From: Flavobacterium sp. 5
Lineage (GTDB): Bacteria > Bacteroidota > Bacteroidia > Flavobacteriales > Flavobacteriaceae
Assembly: GCF_002813295.1 (NCBI RefSeq)
Contig: NZ_PHUE01000001.1
Span: forward strand, 992,001 to 1,056,000
DNA: 64,000 nt
Reading direction: 5' to 3'
The translations under genes were made by a program, and so were the position numbers. Of the stretch, positions 10,318 through 16,364 are shown in pieces; the first letter of the stretch is position 1, and every line of letters begins with the position of its first letter. Below the pieces are notes generated by a model, which saw only the letters and a program-made list of their open reading frames with translations, was not told the DNA's origin and did no database searches.

Positions 10318-11718
10318 ATGAAACAAATTTCAAAATTATTCGTGGTATCCTTGTTGAGTGGCGCAACAACTCTTGGAGCGTATAAATTATTATTTGACAG
10401 CAATGGTTATTTTTCGTCTAATAAGCAAGAAATCACTACACTTGCTCCAGAATCTTACGGCAGACAAGTTAATTTAGCTGCCGAAAACATTGATTTTACG
10501 GTCGCTGCAGACAAAACAATTCATACAGTAGTTCACGTAAAAAACGTATCTGTTAGAAATGTCTCCAATCCTATAATGGAATACTTTTATGGCTACGGAG
10601 GGCAGCAGCAACAAGAACAGGTTGGAACTGGTTCGGGAGTAATTATTTCGGAAGATGGCTATATCGTAACGAACAACCACGTTGTAAAAGACGCTTCGGA
10701 CATTGAAATCACCCTGAACAACAAAAAAACATACAAAGCAAAACTCATCGGAACTGATTCTAAAATGGATATTGCTTTACTTAAAATTGATGCCGACGAA
10801 AAACTTCCATACTCGACCTTTGCCAATTCTGATTCGGTAAAAGTGGGCGAATGGGTATTGGCCGTTGGAAATCCGTATAATTTAACCTCTACAGTAACGG
10901 CTGGAATTGTTTCTGCCAAAGCCAGAAATCTGGATACTAGAGGAATTCAATCCTTCATACAAACTGATGCTGCAGTAAACCCTGGAAACAGTGGTGGTGC
11001 ATTAGTAAATACCAGAGGAGAATTAATCGGAATCAATACTATGATTTCATCTATGACAGGTTCGTATGTTGGATATTCATTTGCCGTTCCTTCTAATAAT
11101 GCCCGAAAAATAATTGAAGACATCATGGAATTTGGCAATGTACAAAGAGGAATCCTTGGTGTTGAAGGCGGAGAATTAAACGGAACTGCATCCAAAGAAC
11201 TAGGCGTTATACAAACTCAAGGTTTTTATATTAACAAAGTAGCCAAAAACTCTGGTGCCGAAAAAGCTAAACTTCAAAAAGGAGATATCATTGTTAAACT
11301 AGACAATCAGGATATTGCCACATTTGCTGATTTGTCAGGATATGTAAATACCAAAAGGCCAAATGACAAAATCCAAGTCACTATCCTAAGAGACAACAAA
11401 TCGATGATAGTCCCTGTTGTATTAAGTAAAAATGAATCTTTTAGTACCGATTTCAAAGGAATGGAACTAGAAAATATTAATGCTGATGACAAAAAGAGAT
11501 TCAAATTGAATTATGGTGTAAAAATTAAAGACATCAGCAATGAAAACTTAGCACAATACAGTGAAGAATTGAAAGGGAACATCATCATTAGCATCGATAA
11601 TGTAAAAGCGACCGATGTAGAAACCGTTTCTAAAATTTTGAATAATAAAGACGAAAGACAAAGTACCCGTATCGAAATGATAACTAAAAATGGAGAAATC
11701 ATTCGAATCATTATCTAA
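10318..11718 (+). CDS. HtrA/DegP-type periplasmic serine protease with PDZ domains
   Basis: A 466-residue envelope quality-control protease. It has an N-terminal signal or anchor segment (residues 7-25). The trypsin-like domain shows a complete triad: His121 in NNHVV, Asp151 in KMDIALLKID, and Ser225 in NPGNSGGAL. A PDZ domain follows at about 280-365 (GFYINKVAKNSGAEKAKLQKGD) and a second, less typical one at about 375-460. It degrades or chaperones misfolded periplasmic proteins. DegP, DegQ and DegS cannot be separated confidently, so no symbol is given. It is monocistronic and ends at a strong terminator. Confidence 0.95.
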   Translation: MKQISKLFVVSLLSGATTLGAYKLLFDSNGYFSSNKQEITTLAPESYGRQVNLAAENIDFTVAADKTIHTVVHVKNVSVRNVSNPIMEYFYGYGGQQQQEQVGTGSGVIISEDGYIVTNNHVVKDASDIEITLNNKKTYKAKLIGTDSKMDIALLKIDADEKLPYSTFANSDSVKVGEWVLAVGNPYNLTSTVTAGIVSAKARNLDTRGIQSFIQTDAAVNPGNSGGALVNTRGELIGINTMISSMTGSYVGYSFAVPSNNARKIIEDIMEFGNVQRGILGVEGGELNGTASKELGVIQTQGFYINKVAKNSGAEKAKLQKGDIIVKLDNQDIATFADLSGYVNTKRPNDKIQVTILRDNKSMIVPVVLSKNESFSTDFKGMELENINADDKKRFKLNYGVKIKDISNENLAQYSEELKGNIIISIDNVKATDVETVSKILNNKDERQSTRIEMITKNGEIIRIII

Positions 11719-11738
11719 AACGTTAAAACCCTAAATCC

Positions 11739-11772
11739 AAAGTCGGCTTGCATTTGTAAGCCGACTTTTTTT
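11739..11772 (+). terminator. Intrinsic terminator of the HtrA-type protease
   Basis: The 11-bp stem AAAGTCGGCTT (11739-11749) / AAGCCGACTTT (11758-11768) is followed by T residues to 11772. Confidence 0.9.
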
Positions 11773-11818
11773 ATTCCAAAAAAAACGTAAAAAAAGTTAC
11801 GAAATCGATTGAAATAAG

Positions 11819-11826
11819 TATTTTTG
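11819..11826 (+). promoter_or_regulatory. Putative -7 element for the GAPDH gene
   Basis: TATTTTTG matches TAnnTTTG. It is about 78 bases upstream of the GAPDH start, leaving a leader of roughly 70 bases. The -33 region is not clear. Confidence 0.5.
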
Positions 11827-11904
11827 CACCGAATTTTAAAAATTAATAACATTTACAAGTTGTTTTGTTATTAAAAAAATGGTCTAACAATACAAAATTT
11901 CATC

Positions 11905-13353
11905 ATGACTAAAATGGATTTATACGAAAAAGAGGTTTCGTTACAAGCCGACAGAAGACGTTCAGGAGTAGAATTAATTAAAATCATCAGCGATTTATGG
12001 TATGACAAATCCATTGAGCTGGTTTTGTTCCGCAATCAATTAATAGACAGAAATGTAAGTGAGATTATTAACTTACATGAATACGCTGGTAAATTTATTG
12101 GTAAACCCATTTCGGTTTCAGACTCAGTTGAAATTGCCAGTGTTATACTTTCTTTAGACTTACCACCATCCAAATTAGATATCGGTAAACTTACTTACGA
12201 ATACCGATTAGAAGACGAAAAATATCCAGATGTAAGACATTTTGTTTTACACAAACTCAAAAAAGCCAAATTAACCAAAGAAATCAAACCAAAAGACGTT
12301 GTCCTTTACGGTTTTGGACGTATCGGACGCTTATTAGCGCGCGAGCTAATGTCCAAAACTGGTAAAGGTGAACAAATGCGCTTGAGAGCCATTGTCACGA
12401 GAGACAAAAACGACGCTACAAGTTTAGAAAAAAGAGCTTCTTTATTGCGCTACGATTCCATTCACGGAGATTTTCAAGGCTCAGTTGTGGCAGATACAAA
12501 AAACAACGCCTTAATCATCAACGGTACAACCGTACATATCATCACTGCCAATACTCCAGAAGAAATTGATTATACGAACTACGGAATCGAAAAAGCCCTT
12601 GTAATCGACAACACAGGTGCCTTCACATCCAAAGAAGCTTTAAGTCGCCACTTGGTATCCAAAGGTGTTGCCAAAGTATTACTTACTGCCCCAGGAAAAG
12701 GGATTCCAAACATTGTTCACGGTGTAAACCAAAACGAATACAACCCAGACGAAATCGACATTTTCTCAGCAGCATCCTGTACTACCAATGCCATTACTCC
12801 GATTCTAAAAGCGATTGAAGACACTTTGGGCGTTGTAAAAGGACACTTAGAAACTATTCATGCCTACACTAACGATCAAAATTTGGTCGATAATATGCAC
12901 AACAAATACCGTCGTGGCAGAGCTGCAGCACTAAATATGGTTATCACCGAAACCGGTGCAGGAACCGCAGTAGCCAAGGCATTACCTACATTAGAAGGGA
13001 AATTAACCTCCAATGCCATCCGCGTTCCAGTTCCAAATGGCTCATTGGTAGTGCTGAATCTTGAAGTAAACAAAGAAACTTCGGTAGAAGACATCAACGC
13101 CATCATGAAAAAATATGCATTAGAAGGCGAATTGGTCGAACAAATCAAATATTCTCTAAATAACGAATTGGTTTCTTCAGATATTGTAGGAACTTCGGCA
13201 CCATCTATCTATGACAGCAACGCAACTATCGTTTCCAAAGATGGTAAAAATATAGTGCTTTACATTTGGTACGACAACGAATACGGCTATAGCCATCAAG
13301 TAATTCGACTTGCCAAATACATTGCCAAAGTAAGACGCTTTACATACTACTAA
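11905..13353 (+). CDS. Glyceraldehyde-3-phosphate dehydrogenase, long form
   Basis: Interconverts glyceraldehyde-3-phosphate and 1,3-bisphosphoglycerate in glycolysis/gluconeogenesis. It is 482 residues instead of the usual 330-340. About 128 extra N-terminal residues, mostly helical and charged, precede the Rossmann motif YGFGRIGRLLARELM at 135-149. The catalytic Cys292 in SAASCTTNAI and the partner His319 in TIHAYTND are intact, and the C-terminus has WYDNEYGYSHQV. The segment after the second strand (RAIVTRDKND) lacks the usual ND pair of NAD-specific enzymes, so NADP use is possible. This is an inference. Long GAPDHs of this type are known in Bacteroidota. Confidence 0.93.
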   Translation: MTKMDLYEKEVSLQADRRRSGVELIKIISDLWYDKSIELVLFRNQLIDRNVSEIINLHEYAGKFIGKPISVSDSVEIASVILSLDLPPSKLDIGKLTYEYRLEDEKYPDVRHFVLHKLKKAKLTKEIKPKDVVLYGFGRIGRLLARELMSKTGKGEQMRLRAIVTRDKNDATSLEKRASLLRYDSIHGDFQGSVVADTKNNALIINGTTVHIITANTPEEIDYTNYGIEKALVIDNTGAFTSKEALSRHLVSKGVAKVLLTAPGKGIPNIVHGVNQNEYNPDEIDIFSAASCTTNAITPILKAIEDTLGVVKGHLETIHAYTNDQNLVDNMHNKYRRGRAAALNMVITETGAGTAVAKALPTLEGKLTSNAIRVPVPNGSLVVLNLEVNKETSVEDINAIMKKYALEGELVEQIKYSLNNELVSSDIVGTSAPSIYDSNATIVSKDGKNIVLYIWYDNEYGYSHQVIRLAKYIAKVRRFTYY

Positions 13354-13497
13354 CCAAACCATTTGCAGGTTGGGAAATGCTCTTTTAGTTTTAATTTTAG
13401 TTTTTTAGATAATAAAATCACCCCAACCTGAATTCAATAGAAACCCGTCTTGTTCTAGTAACTTGGCGGTTTTTTATTGCTCCAAAAAAAGTATAAG

Positions 13498-13611
13498 GGC
13501 GTGCCCCCGCTATCAAAAGGGGCTTACTTATAGTACTGCTTATACAGCCCCTTTCGACAGCGGGGTCGGGCTATACGCGTTACAAGGTAACTTGCTTCTA
13601 TCCCTCACGCA
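13498..13611 (+). repeat. Extragenic hairpin repeat, family A
   Basis: GGGCGTGCC leads into a hairpin whose 19-base arms (13505-13523 and 13547-13565) pair with two mismatches. GGGTCGGGCT (13563-13572), a short variable part and TATCCCTCACGCA follow. The same ordered words occur at 6937-7025. Similar sequences are, from memory, frequent in flavobacterial genomes. The 68-residue frame across it (13463-13669) is not a credible gene. Confidence 0.65.
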
Positions 13612-13670
13612 GGCAAACGAGCGTAGTAAAAAAGTAAAAACAAACAAACGAGGTAAATTAGCAATATAGA

Positions 13671-13905
13671 GGTAGGTCGTACCAACACTATTGGTACGAC
13701 CTACCTGTCTTATTGGTGCTTCGCACCAATACTGTTGGTGTAAAATACCAATAGTACAGGTGTTAAAAGCCAATACTATTGGCCCTTTGTACCTGTGTTA
13801 TTGGTATTAAGCACCAATAACACAGGTGTTAAACACCAACAGTATTGGTGTTTAACCATAACAGTATAGGTACATAACACCAACAGTATTAGCTTTAAGC
13901 ACTTG
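13671..13905. repeat. Array of 15-bp dyads at exact 22-bp period (array 1)
   Basis: Ten 15-bp units resembling ACCAATAGTATTGGT start at 13681, 13703, 13725, 13747, 13769, 13791, 13813, 13835, 13857 and 13879. Each is separated by a 7-bp spacer, often like NTTAANC. A decayed eleventh unit may begin at 13901. Units are themselves imperfect palindromes. Neighbours can also pair: 13671-13685 with 13691-13705, 13791-13805 with 13813-13827, and 13828-13839 with 13845-13856, all perfect. No coding sequence is present. A second array of the same kind lies at 33148-33448. Confidence 0.85.
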
Positions 13906-14098
13906 TTTTTAAAAAGAAAAACTTGATTATTACCTAACAATCGCATATTCTATCCTGTACTATTGAGTAGTCAACAAAAAGAACTTCTATGTTACTTCCG
14001 AAAAACAACTATATTTGAATTAAATAATACGAAATATACTTTCGCCAATCTACCCAAAAACAGGTATAATTACGAATATTTGTTTCGCTTATAAACAA
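13906..14098. other. AT-rich spacer upstream of the AraC-type regulator
   Basis: With 13354-13670 and the array this completes a gene-free stretch of about 770 bases after the GAPDH gene. 13366-13374 and 13422-13430 form a 9-bp inverted repeat (CAGGTTGGG/CCCAACCTG) with a 47-base loop. This 13906-14098 segment itself shows nothing I recognise. Confidence 0.4.
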
Positions 14099-14112
14099 GT
14101 TAGCGGTAATTG
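14099..14112 (+). repeat. Left copy of 14-bp inverted repeat flanking the AraC-SnoaL pair
   Basis: GTTAGCGGTAATTG here matches, in inverse orientation and with one difference, the sequence at 16010-16023. It stands 7 bases before the AraC gene. Confidence 0.6.
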
Positions 14113-14119
14113 TAGCGGA

Positions 14120-14992
14120 ATGAAGACAGATATTATAAAATACGACTTTAAGACAGGACTTCCACAAGAATTTGAAATTGTGGATTTAGCTACATTGTAC
14201 CAAGAATTCAAAAATACTTTAACCACTACTCACAGGACAGGATTTTATCATATTATTTGGTTTCAGCAGGGGAATCCAACACATTTAGCAGACTTCAATC
14301 CAATAAAAATATCACCTAATTCTTTACTTTTTTTAAATAAAGACACCGTTCATCGTTTTGATAAAGAAACCAAATTTGAGGGAAAGATATTATTATTTAC
14401 GGAGAGTTTTTTCTGCAAGACGAAGACGGACACCAAGTTTTTAAGAAACACTCCTTTATTTAATGAATTGTTTTCTATTACGCCAATTCAAATTCAAAAG
14501 CAATCAGAGGTATTTGCAAATCTGATGCAATCAATGGCTGACGAATTACAAAAGACAAAAGACCATTTTCAAGCTGACATTTTACAAAATCTGCTAAAAA
14601 ACTTTCTTCTACATTCAGAACGAGAATATGAGCAACAAAACCTTTTCGAAGTTAAAAAAGGGGCTGATTTTGATATTGTGATATTGTTTAAAGACCTTTT
14701 AGAAGCCAATTTCAAAAATCAAAAGCAAGTGAATTTCTATGCCAAAGCATTAATTATTACCGAAAAACGCCTTAATCAAGCAACTTCGAAGGTAATAGGT
14801 AAAACACCAAAAGAAATTATCGACGATAGAATTATCCTTGAAATCAAACGTATTTTGGTTCACACAACCGGAAGCATCAAAGAAATTGGATATAGTTTGG
14901 GTTTCGAAGAACCAACCAATTTTATAAAATACTTCAAAAAACATTCCCAAATGACGCCTGTTGAATTTAGAGAGAAAAACTCTTTGGCGTAA
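14120..14992 (+). CDS. AraC family transcriptional regulator
   Basis: A 290-residue DNA-binding regulator. The N-terminal 150 residues resemble a cupin-like effector domain (HLADFNPIKISPNSLLFLNKD, HRFDKETKFEGKILLF). The C-terminal 100 residues hold the double helix-turn-helix: FYAKALIITEKRLNQATSK for the first, and GSIKEIGYSLGFEEPTNFIKYFKK with TPVEFREK for the second. The effector is unknown. It lies 83 bases before a secreted SnoaL-like protein gene on the same strand, and the two are enclosed by an inverted repeat. It may regulate that neighbour. Confidence 0.9.
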   Translation: MKTDIIKYDFKTGLPQEFEIVDLATLYQEFKNTLTTTHRTGFYHIIWFQQGNPTHLADFNPIKISPNSLLFLNKDTVHRFDKETKFEGKILLFTESFFCKTKTDTKFLRNTPLFNELFSITPIQIQKQSEVFANLMQSMADELQKTKDHFQADILQNLLKNFLLHSEREYEQQNLFEVKKGADFDIVILFKDLLEANFKNQKQVNFYAKALIITEKRLNQATSKVIGKTPKEIIDDRIILEIKRILVHTTGSIKEIGYSLGFEEPTNFIKYFKKHSQMTPVEFREKNSLA

Positions 14993-15075
14993 AAGTATCA
15001 TTCAAAAGCCTTTTTCTACCTTTTCCTACTTTCATAAACATAGCAACTTTGCATCGTAATAAAAACATTTAAAAA

Positions 15076-15942
15076 ATGAAAAAAACGATAGTAAGGATTG
15101 CGTTAATTTTAATGGTTGGATTATCCGCATCAGCTCAAGAAAGCACAGCCAAATTAAAAAATAAAAAAAGTAATAAAATGGAAATTTCAAACAAACAAAA
15201 AGTAGTTGCTCTTTTGAAAAGTATTGAAACAGGTGATGCAACTCCTGTTGGATACATTAACCCAAACAAATACATACAACACAACCTTGGTGTTGCTGAC
15301 GGACTTGCTGGTTTTGGGGCGTTGCTTTCTCAACTTCCTCCTAATTCTGCAAAAGTAAATACAGTACGTGCTTTTGAAGATGGTAATTTCGTTTTCACTC
15401 ATACGGATTACAATTTCTTCGGACCTAAAATTGGTTTTGATATTTTTAGATTTGAAGACGGTAAAATAGTTGAACACTGGGACAATTTACAAGAAACAGC
15501 AAAACCAAATCCAAGCGGTCACACAATGATTGATGGTGCTACGGCAACTAAAGACCTTGATAAAACAGAAGCAAATAAAACTCTTGTGAGAAATTTTGTT
15601 GATGATATATTAGTAAATGGTAAAATGGACAAATTAGCAGGTTATTTTGATGGAAATAATTACATTCAACACAACCCAAATATTCCTGACCAACTTTCAG
15701 GACTTGGTGTAACTCTTGAAGCATTAGGTAAACAAGGTATATTCTTGAAATATGACAAAATTCACCAAGTTCTTGGAGAAGGAAATTTTGTATTAGTTGT
15801 TAGTGAAGGACATTTCGGCAAAGATTACGATGCTTTCTATGATTTGTTTCGTGTAGATAACGGAAAAATTGCAGAACATTGGGATGTTATTGAACCTATT
15901 GCGCCAAAAGAAAATTGGAAAAACAATAACGGAAAATTCTAA
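15076..15942 (+). CDS. Secreted protein with two SnoaL-like (NTF2 fold) domains
   Basis: A 288-residue protein with a signal peptide (residues 1-20, ending SASAQ). Two tandem repeats of a SnoaL/NTF2-like domain follow. Each carries YIQHN (in NKYIQHNLG and NNYIQHNPN), then FDIFRFEDGKIVEHWD in the first copy and YDLFRVDNGKIAEHWD in the second. Such proteins are often annotated as predicted SnoaL-like aldol-condensation enzymes, but the substrate and activity are not known. The pattern suggests internal duplication. It is followed by a terminator and paired with the AraC regulator just upstream. Confidence 0.82.
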   Translation: MKKTIVRIALILMVGLSASAQESTAKLKNKKSNKMEISNKQKVVALLKSIETGDATPVGYINPNKYIQHNLGVADGLAGFGALLSQLPPNSAKVNTVRAFEDGNFVFTHTDYNFFGPKIGFDIFRFEDGKIVEHWDNLQETAKPNPSGHTMIDGATATKDLDKTEANKTLVRNFVDDILVNGKMDKLAGYFDGNNYIQHNPNIPDQLSGLGVTLEALGKQGIFLKYDKIHQVLGEGNFVLVVSEGHFGKDYDAFYDLFRVDNGKIAEHWDVIEPIAPKENWKNNNGKF

Positions 15943-15961
15943 TAAGAAAACTATTTAACTG

Positions 15962-15996
15962 AAAAGCCATTTACATATATTTGTGAATGGCTTTTT
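15962..15996 (+). terminator. Terminator after the SnoaL-like gene
   Basis: AAAAGCCATT (15962-15971) pairs with AATGGCTTTT (15986-15995). The stem extends inward by four pairs, one of them a G-T wobble, and T residues follow. Confidence 0.8.
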
Positions 15997-16009
15997 GGCG
16001 TGAAAAAAA

Positions 16010-16023
16010 CAACTACCGCTAAC
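16010..16023 (-). repeat. Right copy of 14-bp inverted repeat flanking the AraC-SnoaL pair
   Basis: CAACTACCGCTAAC is the inverse complement of 14099-14112 except for one base. It is directly followed by AGCCGTTACAAG. I remember similar GCTAACAnCCGTT words beside accessory genes in other Bacteroidota genomes. That is recollection, not a search. Confidence 0.55.
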
Positions 16024-16159
16024 AGCCGTTACAAGAGATTTGGGCATTTGGCTGAATTTAAAAATGGTTTTGTACTTGGAAAATTTGTGCATAATAGAAA
16101 AAAAATCGCCTATTTTTAAGCTGTTACTGCAGATACAAAATTTAAAATAGTTGTAAGCA

Positions 16160-16194
16160 AAAACCTCGATTAAATCCATATTAATCGAGGTTTT
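16160..16194 (+). terminator. Orphan terminator-like hairpin
   Basis: A perfect 14-bp stem AAAACCTCGATTAA (16160-16173) / TTAATCGAGGTTTT (16181-16194) with a 7-base loop. The SnoaL gene already has a terminator at 15962-15996, and no gene lies between. It may have served a gene now lost or displaced. The rest of 15997-16364 shows nothing else recognisable. Confidence 0.65.
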
Positions 16195-16364
16195 GTTATA
16201 TTTCTAAATGCGTATTCAAGTCTTTAAAAAAGAATTTCATTATTGATTAATCACTACAACACCTCAAACAACTGTTAAAACACAAATAAATACGTATTAT
16301 TTTGATGTTTTTTGAAGATTACTCAAATAAATATTCTAATTTAGTTCGCCTAAACCAAATCGAA

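Noticed and set aside
13463-13669. 68-residue plus-strand frame
   Set aside because: It traverses the hairpin repeat at 13498-13611. Its residues reflect repeat words and not a protein.
13671-13905. 22-bp array considered as a CRISPR array
   Set aside because: Repeats are 15 bp with 7-bp similar spacers, far shorter than CRISPR units. Spacers are not unique and there are no cas genes. The same applies to 33148-33490.
16010-16035. Possible integron attC-like site
   Set aside because: GCTAACAGCCGTTA looks a little like attC core words, but no full attC arms and no integron integrase were found. Kept only as an inverted repeat.
15955-16179. 74-residue minus-strand frame after the SnoaL gene
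   Set aside because: Covers two terminator hairpins and the inverted repeat; no recognisable protein.
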